A stretch of 20,873 nt of DNA from an uncultured Collinsella sp. (GCA_902497065.1 CABVDH010000028.1:1-20873), one strand, 5' to 3'. Counted from the stretch's first letter, positions 1 to 8,845 are shown. Notes: generated by a model from the sequence alone, not told the origin. Translations and numbers: made by a program.

Positions 1-28
1 CCCTAATCTAGCAACGGTTTAGAGTCTA

Positions 29-878
29 CTAGATTGGGGGGACGGGGGCCAAGCCCGCACAGTTAGCGTCGGCGTGACGTCCTTCGTCTACAGCACGGTT
101 AAATGCATCGAACAAATGGGCTGCTTCCTCGGGACGCGAGGAAGCATCTAAAACAGTGTTGAGAATGTCTCCCGCATCACGTCCGTGTGTCTCCGTCGGA
201 GGAACCGACGTGGTCTCGCCATCAAGAATGCAAATATTGTCACGAGGCACTGAAGCCACGACAACCGGCGAATGCGTGGTCACGACAAACTGCACGTTGG
301 GGAAGATGCGAACGAGGTCCTCCAGAATTCGTGCCTGTCAACGAGGGTGCAAATGAAGGTCGATCTCGTCAATCATTACCACGCCCGGCGTCTTGAGCAC
401 ACGATCCCCTAGTGCGGGGTTCAACATCGCCATGCGATATGCGATGTCCGCAAAAAGGCTCGACGTGCCACGATATCCGTCGCTCATAGAGTGAATCCTA
501 TCGCGATGGTAACTACCATCGGCAGTGCTTATATGTAAACACCAGCTGGCCGAGTTCGGCATCAAAATCGACCATCGCGTCCACGGTAGAAGCAGCGGCA
601 TCAAAACATGAGGCCGGTGCCTTTTTAACCGCAGAGAACAGTGCGCTGTCACGCCTATTCTGCTACTCCCAAATGGATTGAGATTTAAACCATGCATTCA
701 TACGTGCATCGTTCGAAGATGCCTGTAGGGCACCTTCGAACCCACGCGTCCTGTTGGGCAACGATTGGTCTTTAGGTTCAGTCCGCGTCCACAATCGATC
801 GGTCCCATAACGAGCAAGAATGGGAAGGACAACCGTCTCGCCACTGCCGACATTTTTATTGCAGCCGATCGCTGACAT
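29..878 (-). pseudogene. Decayed AAA family ATPase (C-terminal two thirds)
   Basis: Read on the minus strand, this is the ATPase core of an OLD/AAA_21-like protein broken by mutation. The first piece (878 to 666) carries the family pattern LPILARYGTDRLW and ends at an in-frame TAG (663-665). The same frame continues past it with good protein sequence (QNRRDSALFSAVKKAP) to about 515-530. There the reading must shift into the frame holding SDGYRGTSSLFADIAYRM and Walker B (GVVMIDEIDLHLHPR). A TGA at 338-340 sits where relatives have Trp (HPRW), which suggests TGG to TGA. The protein then resumes in the same frame with QFVVTTHSPVVVAS, the switch region, and stops at 29-31. The Walker A region is missing. 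A further remnant in another frame (ATIADAAPVMDVSDRLQ) may extend to about 930. Such ATPases are often defence or toxin partners, but no function can remain in this copy. Confidence 0.8.
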
Positions 879-965
879 CCATTACAGGCGCAGCGTCAGC
901 AATAGTCGCGCAGCCCTTGGCAGTATTAGGCGAACGCAACTAAAACCGTTGCAAATGCAATTAGG

Positions 966-971
966 TATAAT
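966..971 (+). promoter_or_regulatory. Candidate -10 box for the glycosyltransferase gene
   Basis: A perfect TATAAT lies 30 bp before the start codon at 1002, in an A/T-rich stretch. No -35 hexamer stands at 16-18 bp; TTGCAA at 949-954 is too close (11 bp). The purine-rich ribosome site AGAGAAAG (987-994) follows. This is a -10-only call. Confidence 0.4.
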
Positions 972-1001
972 TCTTCCAAATCGCCTAGAGAAAGTGTTTG
1001 A

Positions 1002-2102
1002 ATGCTGACCGTAATCGTGCCCACTTACAATGCCGAGCCGTATCTTTCTCAGGCTATAGGCAGCCTATTAAGCGAAAACAAAATTGAGCTGGAAATCCTC
1101 GCCATCAACGACGGATCCACCGACAACTCGCTCGCCATTATGCAAGATTTCGCTGCGCGCAACTCGCGCGTTCGAGTGGTCGATAAGGCAAACCAGGGTT
1201 ACGGCGCAACCTGCAATCTGGGCATTCGCGAGGCAAAGGGCGACTGGATTGCCATCCTCGAGCCCGATGACTGGATCGAGCCCGGAATGTACTCCGATGT
1301 GCTTGCCTTTGCCAAGCGCGAATTTGTCGATCCGAACAAGCTCGATATTATCGAGACCCCGTATTGGATCATTCGCAACCCCGATACCCCCCAAGAGGTC
1401 AAACTACATTGCGCATATCGTGGTCGCATCAAACCGTCTCGGCAACCGTTCACCATTCACGACGCTCCACACCTGCTGGCCCATCATCCGTCCATTTGGT
1501 CGGCAATCTATCGTCGCGACTTCCTAATGCAAAACAATATCTGGTTTAAGGAAATCCCCGGTGCGGGCTGGGCCGACAATCCATTCCTTGTCGAAACGCT
1601 CTGTCAGGCAAAGGCGATCGCTTACTGGCCCAAGCCGTATTATTGCTACCGCGAGGAAACACCCGAAAAGGCAGCTGCTCTGGCAAAGCGTGACCCCTTG
1701 ATGCCGTTTAATCGCTGGAACGACATGGTCGATATTCTTGAGCGGCTCAACGTCACCGACCCCGCCGTTTGGACACCCCAAATCACACGTGGCTTCACCT
1801 ATATGGGCATCATGATTGAGCACACCGGAATTGATGGCCACCCCGAAATCGAGCGGGCGATCCACAGGATGTTCGAACGCATGCCGCAAGAGCTGGTATT
1901 TGCCAATCCTCGCATTACCCCTGCGGCCAAAAAGCTCTATGCCGAGTATATGGGCATCGCCAACCCTAAAATCAGCTACTGCGCATACGCCAAGGACCTC
2001 GTGGGCGAGGGCCTGTATAACGTATGGAACAAGGGGCCCAAGCAAACTCTAAAAATGATCACATCGCACTTTGGTTCATACAACGCACGCGCTGGAAAAT
2101 AG
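1002..2102 (+). CDS. Family 2 glycosyltransferase
   Basis: This 366-residue protein is a GT-A fold glycosyltransferase that would move a sugar from a nucleotide-sugar donor to a growing glycan at the inner face of the membrane. The N-terminus has the GT2 start TVIVPTYNAEPYL (residues 3-15), then NDGSTD (36-41), which contacts the nucleotide, and EPDDW (87-91), which fits the metal-binding DxD position. The remaining roughly 250 residues have no clear membrane segment, as in EpsJ/WaaE-like enzymes. Start ATG 1002 follows AGAGAAAG at 8 bp. Only 4 bp separate its stop from the acyltransferase start, so the two are probably co-transcribed. Donor and acceptor cannot be read from the sequence. Confidence 0.88.
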   Translation: MLTVIVPTYNAEPYLSQAIGSLLSENKIELEILAINDGSTDNSLAIMQDFAARNSRVRVVDKANQGYGATCNLGIREAKGDWIAILEPDDWIEPGMYSDVLAFAKREFVDPNKLDIIETPYWIIRNPDTPQEVKLHCAYRGRIKPSRQPFTIHDAPHLLAHHPSIWSAIYRRDFLMQNNIWFKEIPGAGWADNPFLVETLCQAKAIAYWPKPYYCYREETPEKAAALAKRDPLMPFNRWNDMVDILERLNVTDPAVWTPQITRGFTYMGIMIEHTGIDGHPEIERAIHRMFERMPQELVFANPRITPAAKKLYAEYMGIANPKISYCAYAKDLVGEGLYNVWNKGPKQTLKMITSHFGSYNARAGK

Positions 2103-2106
2103 TCTG

Positions 2107-3237
2107 ATGGGCAGCAAAACAAGCAGAAACACCTCCATCGAAGCGCTGCGCTTGGTAGCGGTCGCTGGCATCGCGGTATTCCACACGTTTCAGTGGACCT
2201 TCCAGGCCGTCTGCATCAGCGTGCCGGAATATGCACCGCTCGCCGCCTTCCCCTATTCGGGACTGCTGGGGTTCATTAACTTGCTTGGCTGCTGGGCCAA
2301 CGAGGTCTTCTTTATGATTTCGGGCTATTTTCTCATCGCTTCGGCCGAGCGTGCTTGGGACGGTGGAGCAACATGGAAGTCGCAAATGCAACGGACGGCG
2401 CAGCGCCTGGGCAAGGTCATTTTGCCCACTGCGTTTTATTGCCTCGTGGCGCTCGCGTGGTCCACGGTCGTCTCACCCATTCCCGATGTTACCCTCAATA
2501 CGCACTACTGGTACACGCTAGGCCTTGAGTTTATCTGGGTCTATGCCGCCACGGTCTTCATGGCGCCATGGTTTGGACTGGCTAAGAGTCGACTCCCCCA
2601 GAAAACCTACAAGACGACGGTCATCGCCGTTGGCATCCTCGCATTTGTTGTTAACGGGTATTTAGCCGCTATGAGTGCGACAAGCGCCGGCGAGTTTTCT
2701 TGGCTCCAAAAGCTCATGAGCGCTACCACGTACGTAGTCGCGTTTTTGATCGGCGGACTGCTCCGCGACGTAACCGGCGCCATGGATTCGGACAAGGCGG
2801 GCGCCTTAGGCACGCGGTCGCTCGCAGCGGTTTTGGTGCTCGCCACCATCCTGGAAGGAGCACTCTCCTTCACCGGCAACCTCACGGCGATGGCAGTCCT
2901 CTCCTACAAATCAACCTCGTTGATCTCGTTTGTCCTCGCTGCCGCCTCTCTGCTCTTTGCGGCGACCCGGCGCAGTGCCTCAGGCAATCCACGGACCGCA
3001 GGTGTCATCGTCACCTTATCGACCGCCACGCTTGGTTTCTATGTGATGCAGTCGCTCACCAGTAGCCTGTGGCGTCCCGTCTTCAATACGTTGCTCGCAA
3101 ACATACTGATCAGCCAAAACAGCCCGGCAGCTATATGTATCGTCACAGGCACCGTCATTAGCATCGTCTTTGCCTTAGCGCTCCTCATCATCGATGCTGC
3201 TAGAAGCCTTATCGCTCGCAAGCTCAAGCGGCAATAG
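2107..3237 (+). CDS. Acyltransferase 3 family membrane protein
   Basis: This 376-residue polytopic protein belongs to the acyltransferase 3 (OafA/WecH-like) family, which O-acetylates or otherwise acylates surface sugars. It opens with the family pattern SIEALRLVAVAGIAVFH, where His26 is the conserved catalytic histidine, and continues with EVFFMISGYFL, the second hallmark. About ten hydrophobic segments follow, ending in a basic tail (RSLIARKLKRQ). I chose ATG 2107, preceded by GGAAAA, over an ATG at 2071 inside the upstream gene, because homology starts at SIEALR. With the preceding glycosyltransferase it probably modifies a surface polysaccharide. The substrate is unknown. Confidence 0.85.
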   Translation: MGSKTSRNTSIEALRLVAVAGIAVFHTFQWTFQAVCISVPEYAPLAAFPYSGLLGFINLLGCWANEVFFMISGYFLIASAERAWDGGATWKSQMQRTAQRLGKVILPTAFYCLVALAWSTVVSPIPDVTLNTHYWYTLGLEFIWVYAATVFMAPWFGLAKSRLPQKTYKTTVIAVGILAFVVNGYLAAMSATSAGEFSWLQKLMSATTYVVAFLIGGLLRDVTGAMDSDKAGALGTRSLAAVLVLATILEGALSFTGNLTAMAVLSYKSTSLISFVLAAASLLFAATRRSASGNPRTAGVIVTLSTATLGFYVMQSLTSSLWRPVFNTLLANILISQNSPAAICIVTGTVISIVFALALLIIDAARSLIARKLKRQ

Positions 3238-3301
3238 ACACGCTGCCGTCAGACCCTAAAGCCGCTGCACCCGTGGCAGGTTCCTGCGTTTTATTCAAAG
3301 C

Positions 3302-3332
3302 TTGCCGCCAAAGCGCACCGAGCCTTTACAAT
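3302..3332 (+). promoter_or_regulatory. Weak promoter candidate before the second glycosyltransferase
   Basis: TTGCCG (3302-3307) and TACAAT (3327-3332) are separated by 19 bp, longer than the optimum. They lie in the 170-bp gap between the acyltransferase and the next glycosyltransferase. No terminator-like hairpin is seen in the gap, so read-through from upstream is also possible. Confidence 0.3.
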
Positions 3333-3407
3333 AAGACAGTCCCAAGGACGTATTCGATAGCTTCCGCGCAGCGATCGCCAGCCGCGCGTGAAAGGATATA
3401 TTGCCCC

Positions 3408-4427
3408 ATGCCTTCAACCCTTCCCGCCCCCATCGACAAGCTCGCCATCGTCGTCGTTACGTACAAGCGCCAGGAACTCCTGGCCAACTTGTTCGACTCC
3501 ATGACCGAGCTCACGGCAACGCCCTGGCGCATCGTGATTGTCGATAACGAGAATTCGCGCGAGACCGAGGCCATGTGCGCCGCATTTAACGAGCGCTTGG
3601 CCAACCTGTGGGGCATCGACACCGAGCAGCCCGACGCACAGGGCGGCACCGACCGTGTCATCTACGCCCCGCAGCTCGAAAACGGCGGCGGTGCGGGCGG
3701 CTTCTCCGCAGGCACTAAATGCGCCTACGACCTGGGCGCTCAATGGTTCTGGGTGATGGACGACGACGTGCTCGTCATCCCCGAAGGCATCGAGCGTCTT
3801 GCCAAGTGGACCGACCGCTACGACGTCATCCAGGGTTCGCGCCTGGACTTTGACGGCGGCGCCTTCTTTTGGCAATACCAACTCATCCTTTCGCTCGGCA
3901 TTCCCAACCCTGTCGCCAAGTGGGACCTGGGACCCGAGGGCTACCGCGCCATGAACCAGCTATGCTTTGAGGGCGGCATGTTCTCGCGCCGCGTGGTCGA
4001 CAAGATCGGCCTGCCCGATGCGCGATTCTTCATCTACGGCGACGATGCCTGCTATGGTTACGTGGCCAGCCAGCACTTCCCCGCCGCCGTTGTGGCCGAC
4101 GTGGTGCTCAAGCGCGCCCGCGCCGTCTCTAACTGGGATATCGCCGGCAAGCGCCAGCTCAACTCTACGAGCGACACCAACCGCTACTACATCATGCGCA
4201 ACCGAGGCTTCCTCGCTCGCTATATGCAGATCTACGGTGACTACCACCCCATGCTGTTCCGCCTGGGCAATGCCGCGACCTTCTGCAAGGAATTCATTCG
4301 CCTGGCTGCGGTCGATAAGTGCTATAAGACCGGTATTCCGGCGCTGCGCCGTGGCATGAAAGACGCCCGCAAGATCATCAAGGATCCCAACTGGAAGCCC
4401 ATGCCACCCATGAAGGACACCGAGTAA
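3408..4427 (+). CDS. Galactofuranosyl/rhamnosyl-type family 2 glycosyltransferase
   Basis: This 339-residue GT-A enzyme opens with LAIVVVTYKRQELL (residues 12-25) and IVIVDNENS. It then shows NGGGAGGFSAG (92-102) and the metal site WVMDDDV (DDD 118-120). The Asn-Gly-Gly-rich loop followed by MDDD is typical of GlfT/WbbL-like transferases that use UDP-galactofuranose or a dTDP-rhamnose-like donor, so that is the likely chemistry. The reading frame is open back to a GTG at 3273, but ATG 3408 is preferred: AAAGGA (3391-3396) precedes it and homology starts right after. It follows two other glycan genes on the same strand and converges on the next gene with a 24-bp gap. The acceptor is unknown. 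Confidence 0.85.
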   Translation: MPSTLPAPIDKLAIVVVTYKRQELLANLFDSMTELTATPWRIVIVDNENSRETEAMCAAFNERLANLWGIDTEQPDAQGGTDRVIYAPQLENGGGAGGFSAGTKCAYDLGAQWFWVMDDDVLVIPEGIERLAKWTDRYDVIQGSRLDFDGGAFFWQYQLILSLGIPNPVAKWDLGPEGYRAMNQLCFEGGMFSRRVVDKIGLPDARFFIYGDDACYGYVASQHFPAAVVADVVLKRARAVSNWDIAGKRQLNSTSDTNRYYIMRNRGFLARYMQIYGDYHPMLFRLGNAATFCKEFIRLAAVDKCYKTGIPALRRGMKDARKIIKDPNWKPMPPMKDTE

Positions 4428-4451
4428 CGGAAGCCGGAAACACCTCAGCGC

Positions 4452-6248
4452 TTAAAGCCGCTGGTACACCGTAGCCACATGCTGTCCATCAAACCCAAAC
4501 CCCCAGCGTATGCGGCCAACGCCGGGTCGCGGCACACGGATTTCGTCGATGCCGTCGCGCTCTATGTCGAGCAGCGCCTGCACGGCCAGCAATTCCAGGC
4601 CCAGCGCATCCACACCGGGGTCATACATCATGTTGATCGTTATCAGCGGACGTTCATCGAGCATACCGATCGTATCGGCTATGTCGAACGCGGCGCCCGT
4701 AGGAAAAACCTGGATGTCCCAGCGATCCGCGCCACACTTTCGCCTCGAAGCAGGATTGGCATAGCCCGGCAATCCAAAGCAGAGTCCTTGCAAGAGTAGG
4801 TGATATGGCAGCGGTGTATCTGGGTCGGTCGCACCGATTCCCGCATCCCCCAGGATGCGGCTTAGCGCCCGCCTCACGGTATCCTCGTTCCCACGGCACA
4901 GCCCGTCGCGAAACGCATCGACGTCTCGAATGTCTTCGGCAGCGCACTCAAACCACTCAATAATCACTAGACGCAAGGCCTGGCGAAGCTCGTTATTGGG
5001 CAATCGCAAAGCACGGAAGCGATCGCCATGCTCTGGCTCCTCAGTCATATCCGTCGTGAGAAAACCGGACAGATACAGCGCTGTCCACATGCCAACGTCA
5101 GGCGAGACATCTGGCTCTGCAGTGCCCAAACAAAGCGGGACCTCAGCGCACCCATGGGCCTCGAGCAAATCAAACAAGACCGAAAGGCGGTCGAGATTCC
5201 ACCCGGCAACTACCCTACTCAGGCAATCGGCATATCCATACAGATCGGCACGCACAGGCGCCGTGCAGCCTCGGCCCAGAAAACCGATCACACGCGCTGG
5301 ACTCGAGCAATAGACCCTGCCAAACCGATACCCCTCGAGCCATTCACGCGCATCATTCAGGTATTCCTCGCGCCCAGCATGATTCAAAAGAGCCTCGACC
5401 TCGGCATCCGAAAAACCGAACCAACGGTCACACCACGCCGACAGCGGCGTCGTCAGACAATACGAGCAGCCGCGCGAAGAAAGCGCCGCTTCGGCAGGAC
5501 CGGGACACTCCCCCATCAGACACGTCAGCCGCAACGAATCGCGCGCAGTGGCAATGGCGTCAAACAGCGCACGGTCAAGTAGTTCTGCCGGATCGGCGTC
5601 GGAAGCGTCCCTCGCGCTCGCACGGCGAGACCACGCCGCATCGTACCCATCAACGAGCAATACGACCTGCTCATCGCAGGCAATCTCCAGCAGCTCTATG
5701 AGCACACCGAGCACCGAGTCAACCTCGTCCGCGCTCGCCACGCCACGCGCGACACGTTCGATGTGACGCACCTTATCTCGAGCTAAATCCGGAGCCTCCA
5801 AGAGCGCCAACAAGCGAGCGCACTCGCCCGAAAGGGCATCGCGCACGACGCCGGCAACAGCGGGGCCACGCCTCCCAGCGCCAGAAAAGTCCAGCGATAT
5901 CACCGGATAGCAAGCATACTCATCCCGATAGCGCCCGCCGTTCGCATCCCAAATCTGAGCATCGGCAAACAAACGCTGACCAGAGCGACCGACCGCTGGA
6001 CGCTCCAGAAAAGCCCTGAGCATCGACAAGTTCATGCTCTTGCCAAAACCCTCGGGTCGACAGCACACCACAACGGACGCGTCGCAGTCCAACACATCGG
6101 CAATAAACATGGTCTTGTCAACCAGCATGCAACGACCAATGGCATCGGCAAAATCATGCACACCGACCGGCAAAACCGCATCATCGACATGGTTGACAAG
6201 CCGTACGCCAAAAGTATCGTCACTGTTGCAATACTCCTGTTCAGACAC
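4452..6248 (-). CDS. AAA-ATPase-like protein with degenerate PD-(D/E)XK domain
   Basis: This 598-residue protein has the two-domain layout of the PF09820 (AAA-ATPase-like) plus PF08011 (PD-(D/E)XK) family, common in gut anaerobes and without a settled function. The N-terminus has LPVGVHDFADAI and MLVDKTMFI, then Walker A RPEGFGKS (residues 64-71; usual form RPRRFGKT). The usual Walker B DEYD is here DGYD (200-203), so the catalytic glutamate is missing. The nuclease part begins with PYHLLLQGLCFGL (about 481-493) and keeps the Asp of RWDI (D511). Where relatives have the catalytic ExK (IEFK), this one has ITIN (536-539). It probably binds ATP but is unlikely to cut DNA. The start is GTG 6248, preceded by AGGGAGAAG. 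It is a lone gene that converges on the glycan genes. Confidence 0.82.
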   Translation of the reverse strand: MSEQEYCNSDDTFGVRLVNHVDDAVLPVGVHDFADAIGRCMLVDKTMFIADVLDCDASVVVCCRPEGFGKSMNLSMLRAFLERPAVGRSGQRLFADAQIWDANGGRYRDEYACYPVISLDFSGAGRRGPAVAGVVRDALSGECARLLALLEAPDLARDKVRHIERVARGVASADEVDSVLGVLIELLEIACDEQVVLLVDGYDAAWSRRASARDASDADPAELLDRALFDAIATARDSLRLTCLMGECPGPAEAALSSRGCSYCLTTPLSAWCDRWFGFSDAEVEALLNHAGREEYLNDAREWLEGYRFGRVYCSSPARVIGFLGRGCTAPVRADLYGYADCLSRVVAGWNLDRLSVLFDLLEAHGCAEVPLCLGTAEPDVSPDVGMWTALYLSGFLTTDMTEEPEHGDRFRALRLPNNELRQALRLVIIEWFECAAEDIRDVDAFRDGLCRGNEDTVRRALSRILGDAGIGATDPDTPLPYHLLLQGLCFGLPGYANPASRRKCGADRWDIQVFPTGAAFDIADTIGMLDERPLITINMMYDPGVDALGLELLAVQALLDIERDGIDEIRVPRPGVGRIRWGFGFDGQHVATVYQRL

Positions 6249-6384
6249 CGTAACTTCTCCCTAAAACGCAGCACGAAGCCCATTGTAGCGAGCAGTTCAA
6301 GTGCAACGCTGGATCCGTGCAAAAGCATCGGGCAACGGTAGGAACAAAGGCCTTGAGGGGGCATAACAAATCGTTGTGCAACAA

Positions 6385-6418
6385 AATGGGGCCCGATGCA
6401 ACTGCACCGGCCCCCATT
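6385..6418 (-). terminator. Terminator of the surface protein gene
   Basis: On the minus strand AATGGGG pairs with CCCCATT, with a second paired block (GGTGCA/TGCATC) inside, followed by TTTTGTT. It starts 33 bp past the stop at 6452. The plus strand has no T-run after the hairpin, so it serves the minus-strand gene. Confidence 0.6.
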
Positions 6419-6451
6419 GCGAATCTTTAGTTGTCGGGCAACCGAAAGGGA

Positions 6452-8254
6452 CTACTCCTCGGAGTCGTTCTGCCCAGCAGCCTTCTTTTGCTGATCGAGC
6501 TTATGCTTGCCACTCACAATAGACGTGGCACCCAGCGTGGCCAAGCTTGCACTGGCAAGGCTCGCCATAACGATAAGGTCGCCCGTCTTGGGCATGTTAC
6601 CGCCAGATGACTTGGTCGTCGTGGTTGTAGTGGTCACCGTCTTGGAGTCATTTTGCTCTTGGACTTGGTTGTCAGCACCGCTCTTGTCGTCGTCTTCGGA
6701 CTGTTTCTTTTCGCCCTCGGTCTTGCTCTCGTCCTTCTTCTCAGATTCAGACTTCTTATCCTCGTCCTTCTTCTGAGCGGATTTGTCGCCCTTCTCCTCA
6801 GAGCCAGAACCCTTATCGGATTCGGTCTTCTCGGGAGCCTCGTCCTTGGAGTCGCCCTTTGCAGCCTCGGTCTTTTCCGTGGAAACCTGATCAGAGTTGT
6901 CCTTGTTCTGGGTCGAGCCGTTATTGACGCCAGCCATCAGCGAAGAGCCTAGCGTAGAACCAAGCTGCTCGGAGAAAGAAGGCTTCTTGTCCGGCGAAGC
7001 AACGGGAGCGTCCGGCGCCTTATTCGAGTCGTCCTCGGAAGCATCGGAATCAGGGGTTGCGTCAGAGCCAGAGCCGTTGTTAGAGCCGGTGTCAGCGGAC
7101 GAATCGCTCGAGCCGGTGGATGAGTTAGAGGTGTCAGCGTCGGTCGAACCTGAAGCGTCGCCGTCCGTATTGCCGGCAGAGCTTGAAGACGAATCGCCCG
7201 CAGCAGAGCCGTTCGAATCGGAGCCGTTCGAGGTAGAGCCGTCGTTGGTAGTGCCACCAGCAGAGCCATTACCGTCAGCATCGGTCGTGGGCGCATCCAT
7301 CCTGTCATCGTTGACATCGTCACTCGAGCCGTCATTCGAATCAGGTGTCGGCGAGGGCGCCGGCGTAGGCTCGGGCTGCACGGGCGTCGCGGCGGCAGCC
7401 TCATCCTCGGCGATATAAACCAAGCAGTCCTTCAGCTCATTCTTATAACGGTTCTTCCAGCCCTCATGATACTGGGGCTGGCTCGAATACTTGGTGGCGA
7501 CATTGTTGACCACGCTATTGGAGAGCGCCGTCACAAACTCACGGTCAGTCATATCATTAGAAAGATTCGCCCAGCGGAAGAAGTCCCTGCAGCCACCGGT
7601 GCCGCACATGTTGGTAATGCTCCACACCATGCCCTTGACGCAATCGGCGCGACCCGAAATATCAATACCCAGGCCGCTCTTGAGCCACGCCTCGGTCACC
7701 GCATAGTACGAGTTGTACGCATAGGCATCCTGCAGAGCCGAAAACTCAGCAGGGTCGGTGTTATAAGCGCCCTGGAAGGCCTCCTGCGCAATACGGCCCA
7801 ACTCGGTGAGCTGGCCGTTCTCGTACATGGCATTGCTCGCGTTGGAAATCTCGCTGCCGCGATCAATCGCATCCTTGAGCATGCCGTACTTGGCAGAATC
7901 GTAGTTGTAAACCTGCTTCATAAACGGAATGAGCGACCAGCGGCGATCAAACTGATAGTAACCCAGTGCGTTATAGCCGTCACCATACGAAAATCCCTGG
8001 TTGTAGTTACCATGGCTCTCGTACTTGGTAAAGTACTTCATCTCGGGAGTCACGTTGACAAACGAAACGCCCTGGACCGACCTCAGCACGCCCGAGAAGG
8101 ACTGCTGGGTGTAGAGACCCTTATCGATATCGGTGGCATCCGAGGCAACGCCCGGCGTGGGCTCCTCGGCAGCAGCGGGTGCCGGCGCGGAAACGGCGCC
8201 AAACGAAAGCGCCAACGTCAGGCCCGCGACAATAGCAGAATGCTTGGGCTGCAT
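6452..8254 (-). CDS. Secreted lysozyme-like surface protein with MPKTG sorting signal
   Basis: This 600-residue protein starts with a signal peptide (hydrophobic core residues 7-22, AxA sites near 25-29). The folded domain (about 65-285) carries YESHGNYN and, 17 residues on, ALGYYQFD. This fits the ES...GxYQ pattern of lysozyme/transglycosylase-type enzymes, with Glu79 as the likely catalytic acid and peptidoglycan as substrate. Four cysteines (for example NMCGTGGC) may form disulfides. A Pro-rich linker follows, then a Ser/Asp/Gly/Asn-rich stretch (about 300-420) and a Lys/Glu-rich stretch (about 430-540). The C-terminus has MPKTG (554-558), a hydrophobic segment (560-581) and a basic tail, so it is a sortase substrate with Met in place of Leu. 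Start ATG 8254 has a strong ribosome site (AGGGAGGA, 8259-8266). Enzyme activity is inferred from motifs only. Confidence 0.8.
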   Translation of the reverse strand: MQPKHSAIVAGLTLALSFGAVSAPAPAAAEEPTPGVASDATDIDKGLYTQQSFSGVLRSVQGVSFVNVTPEMKYFTKYESHGNYNQGFSYGDGYNALGYYQFDRRWSLIPFMKQVYNYDSAKYGMLKDAIDRGSEISNASNAMYENGQLTELGRIAQEAFQGAYNTDPAEFSALQDAYAYNSYYAVTEAWLKSGLGIDISGRADCVKGMVWSITNMCGTGGCRDFFRWANLSNDMTDREFVTALSNSVVNNVATKYSSQPQYHEGWKNRYKNELKDCLVYIAEDEAAAATPVQPEPTPAPSPTPDSNDGSSDDVNDDRMDAPTTDADGNGSAGGTTNDGSTSNGSDSNGSAAGDSSSSSAGNTDGDASGSTDADTSNSSTGSSDSSADTGSNNGSGSDATPDSDASEDDSNKAPDAPVASPDKKPSFSEQLGSTLGSSLMAGVNNGSTQNKDNSDQVSTEKTEAAKGDSKDEAPEKTESDKGSGSEEKGDKSAQKKDEDKKSESEKKDESKTEGEKKQSEDDDKSGADNQVQEQNDSKTVTTTTTTTKSSGGNMPKTGDLIVMASLASASLATLGATSIVSGKHKLDQQKKAAGQNDSEE

Positions 8255-8307
8255 AAGATCCTCCCTGCATTGGTGTAGTTAAAGTTCAGTTTGCAAAGAT
8301 AAAAATA

Positions 8308-8336
8308 AGTATTGCAGCTCGCCCGTTGTTACACAA
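8308..8336 (-). promoter_or_regulatory. Promoter candidate for the surface protein gene
   Basis: On the minus strand TTGTGT (8331-8336) and AATACT (8308-8313) are spaced by 17 bp. The small palindrome GTTGTtacACAAC (8325-8337) overlaps the -35 box and could be an operator. Both hexamers are imperfect. Confidence 0.4.
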
Positions 8337-8393
8337 CAGCCCCTCGGTAAACGGCAACAACCCTCCGCGAAATCTTAAGGAATTGCGGTCAAC

Positions 8394-8825
8394 CTACAGC
8401 TTAATGTCAAAGTTGATTTCGGGGACGGCGGCCAGGTCGGCCAACGTCACGCCGTCGACATAGTTCTCGATGACCTCGTCAAGGCCACGCCAGAACTTGA
8501 CGGTGGAACACAAGTCACTGCGGGCGCAGCTGTTGTCGATGCCATCGCACGCCACCGGAGCCGTGCTGCCCTCAACGGCACGCAAGATGTCGCCGGCACG
8601 CACCTCGGCCGGGTCCTTGGCCATCATGTAGCCGCCGCCCTTGCCACGCACGCTCTTAAGCAGGTCCGCCTTCATAAGCGGACGCACCAGCTGCTCCAAA
8701 TACTTTTGCGAGATATGCTCGCGGTCGGCAACCTCGCGCAAGGCAATCTTGCCCTCGGCGTCGCCCAGCGCCGCGATATAGATCATCAGTCGGAGGGCAT
8801 AGCGGCCCTTGGAAGAAATGAGCAT
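8394..8825 (-). CDS. Rrf2 family Fe-S-type regulator (IscR-like), probable SUF regulator
   Basis: This 143-residue Rrf2 protein has a winged helix at the N-terminus: MLISSKGRYALRLMIYIA, then the recognition region SQKYLEQLVRPLMKADLL and the wing GKGGGY (residues 61-66). Its effector segment holds Cys93, Cys100 and Cys106 (C-x6-C-x5-C), close to the C-x5-C-x5-C of IscR that binds a [2Fe-2S] cluster. It is divergent from the suf operon, and two 31-bp palindromes lie in the shared 224-bp region, one starting only 21 bp before its own start. The likely job is sensing Fe-S supply and controlling suf and itself, as IscR does. Repressor versus activator mode cannot be read here. Start ATG 8825 has GGGAGGGTAG before it. 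Confidence 0.9.
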   Translation of the reverse strand: MLISSKGRYALRLMIYIAALGDAEGKIALREVADREHISQKYLEQLVRPLMKADLLKSVRGKGGGYMMAKDPAEVRAGDILRAVEGSTAPVACDGIDNSCARSDLCSTVKFWRGLDEVIENYVDGVTLADLAAVPEINFDIKL

Positions 8826-8845
8826 ACCTACCCTCCCATCGCATC

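Noticed and set aside
949..971. TTGCAA as the -35 box paired with TATAAT before the first glycosyltransferase
   Set aside because: The spacer is only 11 bp, too short for a normal sigma-70-type promoter, so only the -10 was listed.
4446..4463. Hairpin CAGCG/CGCTG between the convergent glycosyltransferase and ATPase genes
   Set aside because: The stem is only 5 bp, overlaps the ATPase stop, and has no T-run on either side, so it is not supported as a terminator.
7466..8278. A 270-codon plus-strand frame opposite the surface protein
   Set aside because: It has no ribosome site or domain, while the minus strand there has a signal peptide, a folded domain and a good start.
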